Assembly: GCA_003864475.1 (NCBI GenBank) | Contig: BGZO01000011.1 | Location: 1 to 41,785 of the forward strand | DNA from: Candidatus Termititenax persephonae | Lineage (GTDB): Bacteria > Margulisbacteria > Termititenacia > Termititenacales > Termititenacaceae | Reading direction: 5' to 3' | Length of the DNA: 41,785 nucleotides | Shown: one piece after another, positions 14,502-24,086 of the stretch | How the letters are laid out: each line of letters starts with the position of its first letter | Numbering within the stretch: the first letter of the stretch is position 1 | Program-made: the position numbers and the translations under genes | The notes under the pieces: model-generated | Told to the model about the DNA's origin: nothing | The model's input: only the letters and a program-made list of their open reading frames with translations | Database searches by the model: none

Positions 14502-17500
14502 ATGTACCGTTATTTGTTAAAAGTGATTGCGGAGAGACATGCCCCACCTAGCCTTAACGAAATCGTTAATGCCGATGCTCCACAGCAGAATGTGCCAAAA
14601 ATGGTCGCGTTTGATAGGCGGCAGGCTCTTGATGCTGAGTTGGAAAGAGCCAAAAATATAGATTTACAATTTTTCGCCGAAGATTCTCCGCTGACCGGGG
14701 AGGAGATTGCCGAGCGTCTGGATGTCAAAAAGAACGATATTCAGGTGCGGGAATACGAGAATAGCCCCCTGGCCTTGGTAACCCCAAGCAAAGGCGGGGA
14801 ACTGAATATCCGGATTGCCCCCCAGCAAAAAGTTACAGTGTCCCGGCCTTTCTTGGTGAATAAGCAGACCGGTCAGCCCGTGGGTCCCCTGCGGCTGGTC
14901 GAAAAGATAGTGCTGGAGATTGCTGGGCGCAAGATAGAGACGGGCAGTATCCGGGTAACGCTGGACGGAAATTTGCCATCCGTCTCGGACTCCGCGCAGG
15001 CGGCGGCGGACATGCCGAAAATCGCCCATATTATCAGGGGTACAAACAGGTCGTTGAATCTGAATGGTCAAAAAGCCGGGGCCAGTATGGAAAAATTAAA
15101 TATACTGAATAGCGAAGACACGGGGTACATTATTTATGACAACAACAAAGAGCCGTTATGGGTGGCCATAAGAAATAATCTCAATAGTCCCCAAAACCCC
15201 CAAGAAAAATTTAAAATTTATGAGGCAAAAACCGTGAACGACCAAGCATACCCCACATTGGTCCGGGAAATAACCGACGGTTCGGTACGCATAGAAATAG
15301 AAGGTAATATAAAAGGTGATTTTGAGCGGGTGTCTGCCGACAAACAGGCACTGGAGCAGGCGCTGGGGCAGAAAGATGCCCCTCCCCAAATAAACATTGA
15401 GCCGTATGTCAGTCAAACAGATAAATTATTGAAAATGCTCGGAACGGACGGCAGAGACATTGTTCCTAAATGGTCGATGCCGGTGAAAGTGCTGGACAAG
15501 GGCAGTATTGTCAATGCTTTATTGCTGGATTTTAACTATGCCGGACGGGGGATAATAGTGATAGACACGTATGGTCGGCAGTCCCCGATTGCCGCCTTGC
15601 CTGTCCGCGCTGGTCAGTCTGATGCCGTGAGTTATCGGTTTGTGGATGTTGAGATTCTGAAAAATGGCTATATCAATCTTGGCAAGGAAATAATCGGCAA
15701 GGATAACGCGGCTAGGATTGATTTGGCGCGGCGCATGCTGGCTAAGGCGGTGGAGATAGCCGCTCGGCAGGGAGGGCAGACGGCCTTGCCGCCAAAATTG
15801 GCAGAAATGGCGGTCGCCCAAGCGGGGACAAAAATAGGTCAATCACAGCCGCAAGACGGCGGCGCGGGAACGGCTGCCACGGTAAAAACGCCCGCAACGG
15901 CAGAGACTATCGCCGCCACGCAAGGGGCGAAAATATCTGTACCAGCGGATGCCAACGCTCTGCTCAAGGGTCAGGACGCGATACCGTCCACGCCGCGGGC
16001 GGAAAATGAACAGACAGAAAAACAAAACCAGCAGGATGAACAGCCGGAGCAGGGGCGGCAGGAAGATTCCGCCGAAAAGGACAATGAGTTCGCGGGAGAG
16101 CCTGGCCTTGGCTTGACACAGCAACAGCCGCTGGACCCTAGGAACGTGCCGGGGATTGACAGCAAGCAAGGTTCGGAAATCACATTGCGCCTGCCGGACG
16201 GTCAGGTTATTCAGGGTAACTGTCGGGCTATGGAAGACGGTCGTCGACTGCTTATTGTCAATAAGAATGATACTCCGCTTTATATTGCAGTGCCGATAAA
16301 TTCAGCGAATGGCAAACTTAAGGGATATAAATTTTTTGAAGTAAATATTGATGCCAAAAATGGTGTCCAGCAGGGTAAAGAAATTGATAACCTGATAATG
16401 TATAACAAGGATTTGTCTAAAATTGTTATAATAAATGATAAGGTAGCCAAGAACAAGACTCCCTTAAAAAAATTTCATGATAGGCATAAAGACAGTCTTC
16501 ATAGCGACATAGATATTACTAGAAGTAACTTGGGCTGGCTTAAAACTTTTGAAGATTTGGAGCGCGCCAGAGAGCAATTTGCTATAAATGACGATGTTAG
16601 AGAAACTCAGCTAAAACACTGGTCAGGTCCGCTGAACTTTTTTAGAAGATGTGGGGAAAATATTAAATGGTATCGTGATTTGTTGACGCATTATCCTCAT
16701 GTCGGGCTAACCTTGGTTACCCAGACTATCTTGCTAAGCGCGTTGCCGATTCTTTCATTCGCGTCCATAGCCGCTGCGGGCATTGGGCTGGCAGTATTTT
16801 TGCAAGCGGCGCCGATTATTATAGGAGGAATAGTTTGTACTTTCTTCTTTGGCGCTATTTTTTCGTTTGGCAAGAGTATGCATATCTATACCAAGACAAT
16901 GTTCGAGACGGACAAGAGCAAAGGCGAGGAAAACACTTGGCAAACCACGCTTAGTGGTAAAGCCGCGGAGATTTTTTTGCAGGCCATGAATGACAAAAAC
17001 CCTAATAATATCAATAAGGACAAGTGGGCGCGTTTCGAAAAATCCGAGGAGAATTCCGGTATCTTACTCGAGCGCGGGAAGGACGGCCACAGCCTGACGC
17101 TGAAGTTTAACACCTCGGTATCGCTAGAAGACTCGACCACATGGCTGCATTTGATGCAGGAAGATATTCTGCCTAAAGCAGAAAAGATTTTTGCCGACAC
17201 AGATAAGTGGAGAGATAAAACAAAAGAGAGATCATTAAGAAAATCATTAAAAGCAGACCGGATTGCGGCTGGTCAATTGGCGGGACTGGACTATTGGTCG
17301 CGGCAGCGTAACGCGCATACCTATGCCGGACGTAATGACCGCAACCGCACCGTGCGCTGGCAGCTGTGTCTGACTGATTTGGCTGACAAGCATCACCTAG
17401 AAGGTTTGGAAAAATATGCTTTACCTGCGGAATTAGAGAATCTGGCGGGCGTGTTTGTGGACACCAAAATAATTAAGATTGGACAGCACGAAGAGGAGTT

Positions 17501-20500
17501 TAAGTTCTTGCAGGTAAATTATCGACTGACCAAAGCCCAATTAGACGACATTATCCAAAGTTTGCGTAGCGGGTGGGAGAAAGGCTTAATTAAGGGTGAT
17601 AAGGCTGCTTTGGAGCAAGTAATTACCAAAATCAAGATTGCTTACAAGATTGTGCAAAAAGGTTTCGACGCTGAGATGAAAGAGGCGGAGGAAGAAAACC
17701 GCAAAGTGGCCATCAACGAAAGAGCCAATCAAATCGATGCGACGCATACAACTTATACTTCCGCTCCGGTATACGTAGTGCTGAACATGCTCTATACAGC
17801 GGCTAAGCAGGACGGCACCAATCTGCGCTTCATGGCGAGCAATATCAACAACGGACCGCAGGCCTTGTTTGATGCCCAGTCGAGAGGCATGTACGTGATG
17901 GCGCGCACGGTGGAGGCGCGGGCCAATGCGCTGAAAGCTGTGCTTAAAGAAAAAGAAGTTTGGCCGGGCAATCCTTTTGCCAGCCTGCTGGACATGGGCG
18001 ACCCGCTGCGTTCCGCCGAGGAGAACGAGTTGTTTGTCCTGCTGTCTGACACTTATGGCGAGGAAGTCTGGAACAACCTCAAGCTGTCCGACGTGATGTT
18101 CAAGGTTTGTCCCGCCTTGGGCGAGGAACATGCGGTCTTGCAGGCCAGCCTGAGCCGTTTTCTCCTGCACAACAATGTCAGCCTAGACCAGCAGCTTTAT
18201 GTAGACATTAAGAAAATGGGCGGCCTCTCAGGAAGCAAGTACAATGGCAAAAGACTGCGCATCTCTGGCGCTCAAGAAGATAAGGACGAGGTAAATTTAG
18301 AAGAACTGCTGATAGACGATATTATCAATAACGAAGGTAGCCTGATTGTCAGCGAAGAACTGATTCATAATTTTTGCGTGCAGCTGCAATATTATATCAA
18401 GACCAATATTGAGCAGCCCAAACAGATACGCGATTTGGTTCGCAAGTATTATAGTTCCAATCTGAAGCAAGCCGGGCAGGGCAAATTGGCTGAATTGCTG
18501 GCCACGCGCTTTGCTTTTCAGGGAGATGCTGCGCAAGACGGCAATCATATCGATGGTTTCGCTAAGGCTCTGGACTTGGTTAAGAACATGTGCGTCCACA
18601 GGGAACCCATTTATGACAAAGCCCAGGAATATCTGCGCGCTCAATTAAAGCAAAACATGCTTAACAATACCAATGCCATCGGCGAATTAACTGACGAAGA
18701 ATGGCTAAAAACCATGGGCTATGCTTATTACTTGACGCATCAGGAGTTAAGGGCAAAAGAGACCGCCCCGTATATCGGACAGGATATGCATGGCCGTCTC
18801 GATTTGACCGATGACGTGAAAGAAGAGTACCGCAAGTGGTTTGCAAAACGTTTGCAAAAAGTTCTGACCGTATCTGACGGTCAAGATTTTGTGGCGGATA
18901 TTCTTGCTGGACGAGAAGTCGAGTACTTGAAGTATGACAAGCCAACCCTGGAGAAAGCTTTTAAGCTGAATAAGGAATTGGATAAACAATACGAGCAACC
19001 GCTGGTGGAGTGGCTGGTGAAATATATGAGTGCAACAGAAGAAACACGACAGACTGATTTGTTAAAACTACAGACTGATTTGAATAAACTGAAGGAAAGT
19101 CTAGCCGAAAAAGAATATGAAGAAACACAAAAAACAGCCGAATTAAAAGAAGAATATGAGGAAATACAGAAAAAAGAAAAACAAGAAACAACAAAGTTAG
19201 AACAAAAAATAAAAGAAATAGAAAACAATATATCGGTTAGAGAATCAGAAATTCTCGAGGGCACAAGAAGCAAGCTGTTGGCTGATTTGTTTAAAACTAT
19301 TCATCAGGTTAAAGTGGGCGAAAATTTACGGTCGGCAACCTTGGCCAAGGATATGTGCCAAAAAATGTTTGATGACAGCATGGCTGATAACGGCAACTAT
19401 ACCTTGGGCGGCGGCCTACAAGAAGCTTTTCGCCGCAAGATTGAGATGTTTTTCCGCATCGAGTGGTGTCGCCACCAGCAGCGCCGTAAACGCAGCAATG
19501 ATGTGCAGGTTATTCAAGTGCCGGTCAATAAACTATTTAAAGGCGTGGTGGAAGAGTCCATCGAGCTGGACAAAAATAAAGACAAAAATATCCTCGCGCT
19601 GCTGCAGGAAAACAAGTACAAAAACAAAATCATTTATAACGAGGCTCAAAAAAAACTGATTTTTAAGTTTGATGCCGGAAATGATGGCGATCTTTTTGTG
19701 CGTTTGATTAAAGAAGCGCAGCTTACTTATGGGGAACAAACGAAGCTGTACAATATTTTTGTCAAATATAATTTTTATGACACCAACGCTTTTCGGAACG
19801 TTCGAGTGCAAGAAAAACTCGACGACAATACCAGCCTGTCGACGAAGACTATTGATGAATTGCTGCCCAAATATAAAAAAGCCGTTCAATACAATAACAG
19901 CACGCGCACGCTGTCTTTCCAGACTGGTAGCTTGGATTTCTTCAAATTATTGAACGATTCAAGGCTTGCCCCAGCTGATGAAGAATTGCTGCGCAGCCTT
20001 TGGGCGAAGCATAATGAGCTGGGGCATCTCGATAAAAAGACACGTGATGCGGAACAGGAGATTTTGCTTAAAACCTATGCTTTTACGGAAGCGGCGCAGA
20101 CTATCATGGAGAACTACCGTTTTGATATTAAGCGGCTACTAGTAAAAATTAAAGTCAAATACAACAACAAGGATTTCCGCCACTTGACCCCGCAGGATAG
20201 ATTTTCCGCCGTACTGGATGAAGAACATGCGGAAATGCGCGCGGAATTGCGCCGTGCCTTTGTGGAAATTTACCAAAATAACAAAGGCAGTATCCAGAAT
20301 TTATCTGAGTGGGCAGAGTTGGCTGAGAATTCTGCCGATGCCAAGAATGCCGCCGATGTCAAGAATGCCGCCGCCTTGGCGGATTTGCTGACGGGCGTGG
20401 TGGAAGAAGGCGACTTGGCCGCGCAGACGACCGCCTGGGGTTTGCTACAGCAGACCAATGCCGTACTGATTGACGCAGCTAAGCTGCACGGTAAAACAGC

Positions 20501-23500
20501 GTTGGCTTATGAGGACTCCAAAGATATGGATTTGGTTGCCCAGGCTAGGATGGAAAGGGATAAAATCCTAAAACAGCGCGAGCAATCGGAGCTTTTTGTG
20601 CGCGATGCACAAGACGACCTTGTTGCCGTCAAAAATCCTTCCTCGAAGGTACTAATGCGGAAGTTGCTGAGAGATTATTTAAAATCTTTTGAAGATAAGA
20701 AAGGCACTGCTGCTGGTGGTGGTGCTTTTGTACAAATCGCCTACAGTGAGATTGCGCCACGGCTGTCGCAGGCCTTGTTAGACGCTTTAGATTATCTGCA
20801 TAATAAAAAGGGCAACCTTACGTTGAATATCTTTAAGTTTGCGGATTTTTCACAGGTCTCCAACGGCGAGGAAGGCAAGAGTATTTTTGACGGCAAGTCC
20901 GAGGCGGTGGTCGCGTCCTTTGACAAGAAATTAGGCAATATCCTGCCGTTGCTGGTTGAAATAGCCAAAAGTAAATTTACAAAAGACAATAAATTAATTG
21001 CACTCGACAGAATCGACGACATCGACGGCATGTGGGAATTGGCTGGTCTAAATAATAACAAGTCGCGAGCCGATCTTCTCAAGCAGATTGGGTGGCCAAC
21101 GAACAAAGGCTGGCCGGAGTTTAAAGGTAGAGAACACAAAGACCTCAGCGGCAGCGAGATGAGACTTTTGAACGCACTGTCCGCAAAATATCTTGAAAAA
21201 TTGCTGAAGGAATTCCTTGGCCTTGGGGATGACGAGTGGCGCGAGCTGAACACCGGAAATAAGAAAGGAAATAAGAAAGGAGATAAGGAAAAGGTTGACC
21301 AAATTAGAAAGAAAGCACTCCAAAACCTTACCAAGGAGTTAGACAATATTGTTGCTTTACTGGAAGAGGAATCTTATCTGCGTACTGATTTGGAATTGAT
21401 TTTTGTGGGGTGGGGCATGGCCAGAGACGTGGCTGAAGCGGCGGCAGTCGGTTTGTTTGAGGATGTGGTGTTGCACGGGGAGGACAAAAAATTTGCCTTG
21501 CCCGCAACTGACGATAAATCAAAGTCCGCAACTAACGATGCCAAGCCAGCAACTGACGATAAATCAGAGATTTATATCGACCCCCGCAAATGGGTGAATG
21601 ATTATCACAAGCTACATAATGCTGGGCATAAAGATGCTTTGACTAAAGAATCTAAAGACAAGGGACTGAGTTTCTTCACGGAGAATGTTCTGGGTAAATA
21701 TATAAAGAGTACGGCGGACAAAATGATAGATATAGAAAAAAAATGGCAAACGGAAACACTCAAATCAACCAACGAGCCGTCCACCATGTTTTATATGTAT
21801 CGGATTTGCCCGAAAATCTACAGCACTTTTAAGCCAGATTCGATAAACCAAACCATGACTGGCTCCAACGTCTTTGAGCATATTCAGATGACCATCAAGC
21901 TGGTGCTACAGCAATACAAAAAATATCATGGCAAGAGAAAAGCCTTGGACATCTGGCATGATTTGCAGGAGCGTATGGGACGGGACTCGCCGTCCGCCGC
22001 TTTTGCTGACTTCTTCTACCATGGCACCTTGCATTGCTTCGAGCCGATAATAACAAAGGCGTGTGAAGCTTTTGATGACTATGTAGCTGAAAATAAAGGA
22101 TTTGCCGACAATCACATGAATGTTTTTGCCGAGGATTTCCGGGACAAGCATGCTGAATACAAACTGGATCGTAAACGCAATATGCACAAAAAAATTGACC
22201 GGATTTTCCATGTGCTTATGCCGACGGTAATCGATTCTTACAATAGGGAAATACGAAGTAAAGAGTTTCAGGGTGCGCCTAGTGAAGAAATCGAAGCGTT
22301 GCAAAAACAGAAAGCCACGGCGGTGCGGGCGATGAACTCCGCGCATACCTTGAACGAAGTAATGGATGTGGTCTTGCGGACGGATTTTGATAAAGATAAT
22401 TACCTGACGAATGAATATCCCCGGTCGATATCCGCCCTGTGGCGGCCAGACAATGAAGGCAACTTCGCCAATTCGGATTATATTAATAATATTTTTGAAC
22501 AGCCGGGCGCCGTAGACCCCAACATCGATAGATATGTACATTCCGCCATGGTCAACAGCCACAACTTTATGAATGGTTATGCGGAGGCGACATCGGAGAG
22601 CCGCAGGCTGGGCGCTGGCACTCAACCGGAAGGTTGTTTTAACGGACACAATATGAAAGATTGGGAATATATTTATTATACGCTGTCCAAGAATTGTTAT
22701 ATATCTTCTGCGCCAGACGACAGGCAGGCACCGTTTATACCGCGCGCCATAGAGGTGGTGGTGGGCGGCATCCTGCATTTGCTGGTTTCGGGGCTGGTAT
22801 TCTCCTTGACTGGCGGCAATATCGTGGCGACGCTTGGCGCAAATTGGCTTACGCATAATATATTTATCCCACGGCTGAATAGAGCTATTCAGTGGGGAGC
22901 CCAGAAATGGTATGTATATAGTAGAAAAATGTATCCGCAGTTTCTTGAGCGGCATTTGACTTTGATTTCTAGTGAATCGTCGGTGGAAGATCGCAAAAAT
23001 CGGGATAAACAGTGGCTTTCACTGTCCCGCTTCTCCAAGCATTCTCCTGGCTATATCGGCAACGCGCCCGGCGAGCCTAAAACTTCCCGTGCCGCCCAGA
23101 TTAAACGTTGGTTTGGGGCGATAGTTGAAGGAGTTAAAGCCAATCTGCTCAATGCCAAGTGGTTAATCACCCACATGAAAGATTATTGTCTGCCCCAGGC
23201 GGTCTATGACCATATTCTTAACGGTTTTCAGGATGGCGAATACCAAGACCAATTCCCCAGAGCGTCATTGATTAATCAGCGTTTTGCCTTCACGCTGGTA
23301 TTATCCCTGATAGCAAGTGTTCCGGTGTTGACTTTTGCGAGCTCACTTCCGGCGATTCTTCTGGGCGGGGCGATTACAGCGATTGCTTTTAATTTGGCCG
23401 CGTCTTTTGCGCAATATTTCTTTATCAAACAGTCGATTAGCCACTACCATTACCACCGGGATGGCGTAACTAGAAAAATCGAAAAAGATGCTGACAATAC

Positions 23501-24086
23501 GGATGCCATGAACTATGGCAGTAGTTCGTTGTCGCGGCGCGTCTTGCAGGTGCTGTACACTATTAACAAAATAGTGTTCATGACCACAGAAACACCGTGG
23601 ACGTATACGCGTGAGAATTTTAATCAATATTATCATGGCCGGATTATTGATAGAAATGAGGCTTTAAAAGCGGAGCTGGGCAGCCAAAAGAAAGTCCCAG
23701 ACAATTTTGGCCGCATCCTCTCTGGGCCAGGGTCGACTGGGCAGAAAACACTGCGCCAACTTGATTATCTGCGTCGGCTGATGCCCAAAGTTGCTTCTAT
23801 CGCGGCGGTGGTCTATCCGCCGGTGCTGGCTGGCATGTACTTGACGAGCGGCTTTAATGTATTTTCCTTGCTTACCGTGCTGCCCTATCTGGGTGTTACC
23901 GCCTGGGCTGTTTTGGGCGCACGTACGCAGTACTCCCGCCTGAAGAAAATCGTCAATAGAGATTCAGTGGGTACCGCTAGCCGACGCGATTGGTATAATG
24001 TTCCGCGGAGCAGGCTGATTATGGACTATCAAAGAAATCGCCAAACTCAGCGCAAAGTAAGCGACGCGGAAAGAGTGGTGTCGTGA
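14502..24086 (+). CDS. giant inner-membrane protein of unknown function (3194 residues)
   Basis: I do not recognise the family. There is no signal peptide. Residues 1-730 are soluble and contain three copies of a small beta-rich repeat (about 207-258, 349-396 and 579-627; compare RGIIVIDTYGRQSPIAALP with RRLLIVNKNDTPLYIAVP, two of them ending in GKEI). A Q/E/A-rich linker covers 440-545. Two or three membrane helices lie at about 735-790. A soluble, mostly helical region of some 1900 residues follows, with a coiled coil at about 1506-1596. Three hydrophobic clusters lie near 2745-2790, 2925-2985 and 3093-3140, and the C-terminus is basic. This layout suggests an inner-membrane hub. I searched for GT2 synthase motifs (D, DxD, ED, QxxRW) and found none convincing. 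Its stop overlaps the ATG of the GH8 lipoprotein, so the two are coupled. Confidence 0.8.
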   Translation: MYRYLLKVIAERHAPPSLNEIVNADAPQQNVPKMVAFDRRQALDAELERAKNIDLQFFAEDSPLTGEEIAERLDVKKNDIQVREYENSPLALVTPSKGGELNIRIAPQQKVTVSRPFLVNKQTGQPVGPLRLVEKIVLEIAGRKIETGSIRVTLDGNLPSVSDSAQAAADMPKIAHIIRGTNRSLNLNGQKAGASMEKLNILNSEDTGYIIYDNNKEPLWVAIRNNLNSPQNPQEKFKIYEAKTVNDQAYPTLVREITDGSVRIEIEGNIKGDFERVSADKQALEQALGQKDAPPQINIEPYVSQTDKLLKMLGTDGRDIVPKWSMPVKVLDKGSIVNALLLDFNYAGRGIIVIDTYGRQSPIAALPVRAGQSDAVSYRFVDVEILKNGYINLGKEIIGKDNAARIDLARRMLAKAVEIAARQGGQTALPPKLAEMAVAQAGTKIGQSQPQDGGAGTAATVKTPATAETIAATQGAKISVPADANALLKGQDAIPSTPRAENEQTEKQNQQDEQPEQGRQEDSAEKDNEFAGEPGLGLTQQQPLDPRNVPGIDSKQGSEITLRLPDGQVIQGNCRAMEDGRRLLIVNKNDTPLYIAVPINSANGKLKGYKFFEVNIDAKNGVQQGKEIDNLIMYNKDLSKIVIINDKVAKNKTPLKKFHDRHKDSLHSDIDITRSNLGWLKTFEDLERAREQFAINDDVRETQLKHWSGPLNFFRRCGENIKWYRDLLTHYPHVGLTLVTQTILLSALPILSFASIAAAGIGLAVFLQAAPIIIGGIVCTFFFGAIFSFGKSMHIYTKTMFETDKSKGEENTWQTTLSGKAAEIFLQAMNDKNPNNINKDKWARFEKSEENSGILLERGKDGHSLTLKFNTSVSLEDSTTWLHLMQEDILPKAEKIFADTDKWRDKTKERSLRKSLKADRIAAGQLAGLDYWSRQRNAHTYAGRNDRNRTVRWQLCLTDLADKHHLEGLEKYALPAELENLAGVFVDTKIIKIGQHEEEFKFLQVNYRLTKAQLDDIIQSLRSGWEKGLIKGDKAALEQVITKIKIAYKIVQKGFDAEMKEAEEENRKVAINERANQIDATHTTYTSAPVYVVLNMLYTAAKQDGTNLRFMASNINNGPQALFDAQSRGMYVMARTVEARANALKAVLKEKEVWPGNPFASLLDMGDPLRSAEENELFVLLSDTYGEEVWNNLKLSDVMFKVCPALGEEHAVLQASLSRFLLHNNVSLDQQLYVDIKKMGGLSGSKYNGKRLRISGAQEDKDEVNLEELLIDDIINNEGSLIVSEELIHNFCVQLQYYIKTNIEQPKQIRDLVRKYYSSNLKQAGQGKLAELLATRFAFQGDAAQDGNHIDGFAKALDLVKNMCVHREPIYDKAQEYLRAQLKQNMLNNTNAIGELTDEEWLKTMGYAYYLTHQELRAKETAPYIGQDMHGRLDLTDDVKEEYRKWFAKRLQKVLTVSDGQDFVADILAGREVEYLKYDKPTLEKAFKLNKELDKQYEQPLVEWLVKYMSATEETRQTDLLKLQTDLNKLKESLAEKEYEETQKTAELKEEYEEIQKKEKQETTKLEQKIKEIENNISVRESEILEGTRSKLLADLFKTIHQVKVGENLRSATLAKDMCQKMFDDSMADNGNYTLGGGLQEAFRRKIEMFFRIEWCRHQQRRKRSNDVQVIQVPVNKLFKGVVEESIELDKNKDKNILALLQENKYKNKIIYNEAQKKLIFKFDAGNDGDLFVRLIKEAQLTYGEQTKLYNIFVKYNFYDTNAFRNVRVQEKLDDNTSLSTKTIDELLPKYKKAVQYNNSTRTLSFQTGSLDFFKLLNDSRLAPADEELLRSLWAKHNELGHLDKKTRDAEQEILLKTYAFTEAAQTIMENYRFDIKRLLVKIKVKYNNKDFRHLTPQDRFSAVLDEEHAEMRAELRRAFVEIYQNNKGSIQNLSEWAELAENSADAKNAADVKNAAALADLLTGVVEEGDLAAQTTAWGLLQQTNAVLIDAAKLHGKTALAYEDSKDMDLVAQARMERDKILKQREQSELFVRDAQDDLVAVKNPSSKVLMRKLLRDYLKSFEDKKGTAAGGGAFVQIAYSEIAPRLSQALLDALDYLHNKKGNLTLNIFKFADFSQVSNGEEGKSIFDGKSEAVVASFDKKLGNILPLLVEIAKSKFTKDNKLIALDRIDDIDGMWELAGLNNNKSRADLLKQIGWPTNKGWPEFKGREHKDLSGSEMRLLNALSAKYLEKLLKEFLGLGDDEWRELNTGNKKGNKKGDKEKVDQIRKKALQNLTKELDNIVALLEEESYLRTDLELIFVGWGMARDVAEAAAVGLFEDVVLHGEDKKFALPATDDKSKSATNDAKPATDDKSEIYIDPRKWVNDYHKLHNAGHKDALTKESKDKGLSFFTENVLGKYIKSTADKMIDIEKKWQTETLKSTNEPSTMFYMYRICPKIYSTFKPDSINQTMTGSNVFEHIQMTIKLVLQQYKKYHGKRKALDIWHDLQERMGRDSPSAAFADFFYHGTLHCFEPIITKACEAFDDYVAENKGFADNHMNVFAEDFRDKHAEYKLDRKRNMHKKIDRIFHVLMPTVIDSYNREIRSKEFQGAPSEEIEALQKQKATAVRAMNSAHTLNEVMDVVLRTDFDKDNYLTNEYPRSISALWRPDNEGNFANSDYINNIFEQPGAVDPNIDRYVHSAMVNSHNFMNGYAEATSESRRLGAGTQPEGCFNGHNMKDWEYIYYTLSKNCYISSAPDDRQAPFIPRAIEVVVGGILHLLVSGLVFSLTGGNIVATLGANWLTHNIFIPRLNRAIQWGAQKWYVYSRKMYPQFLERHLTLISSESSVEDRKNRDKQWLSLSRFSKHSPGYIGNAPGEPKTSRAAQIKRWFGAIVEGVKANLLNAKWLITHMKDYCLPQAVYDHILNGFQDGEYQDQFPRASLINQRFAFTLVLSLIASVPVLTFASSLPAILLGGAITAIAFNLAASFAQYFFIKQSISHYHYHRDGVTRKIEKDADNTDAMNYGSSSLSRRVLQVLYTINKIVFMTTETPWTYTRENFNQYYHGRIIDRNEALKAELGSQKKVPDNFGRILSGPGSTGQKTLRQLDYLRRLMPKVASIAAVVYPPVLAGMYLTSGFNVFSLLTVLPYLGVTAWAVLGARTQYSRLKKIVNRDSVGTASRRDWYNVPRSRLIMDYQRNRQTQRKVSDAERVVS
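20334..20369 (+). repeat. 18-bp tandem repeat, two copies
   Basis: Two adjacent 18-base units (20334-20351 and 20352-20369) differing by one base, encoding ADAKNA and ADVKNA in the giant membrane protein. In-frame copy-number change would be tolerated. Confidence 0.8.
21255..21290 (+). repeat. 12-bp tandem repeat, three copies
   Basis: GGAAATAAGAAA occurs twice in tandem (21255-21266, 21267-21278) with a third diverged copy (21279-21290), encoding GNKK-GNKK-GDKE. It forms a lysine-rich surface linker. Confidence 0.8.
21504..21566 (+). repeat. degenerate 18-bp direct repeats
   Basis: GCAACTGACGATAAATCA occurs at 21504-21521 and 21549-21566, with a diverged copy at 21528-21545. It encodes an ATDDKS-type low-complexity linker. 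Confidence 0.75.

Noticed and set aside
20334-21566. CRISPR-like array from the short repeats in the giant gene
   Set aside because: The repeats are in-frame, tandem or degenerate, with no unique spacers of constant length; they encode low-complexity linkers.
22560-22860. Glycosyltransferase (GT2/GT84-like) active-site region before the C-terminal membrane helices of the giant protein
   Set aside because: A segment with EGCFNGHNMKDWEY before the helices is faintly reminiscent of acceptor regions of glucan synthases, but the D, DxD, ED and QxxRW motifs are not present in order; too weak to call.
21906-22955. A 349-codon open frame antisense to the giant membrane protein
   Set aside because: It lies entirely opposite an uninterrupted 3194-codon gene, shows no domain pattern and has no ribosome-binding site that I could see.
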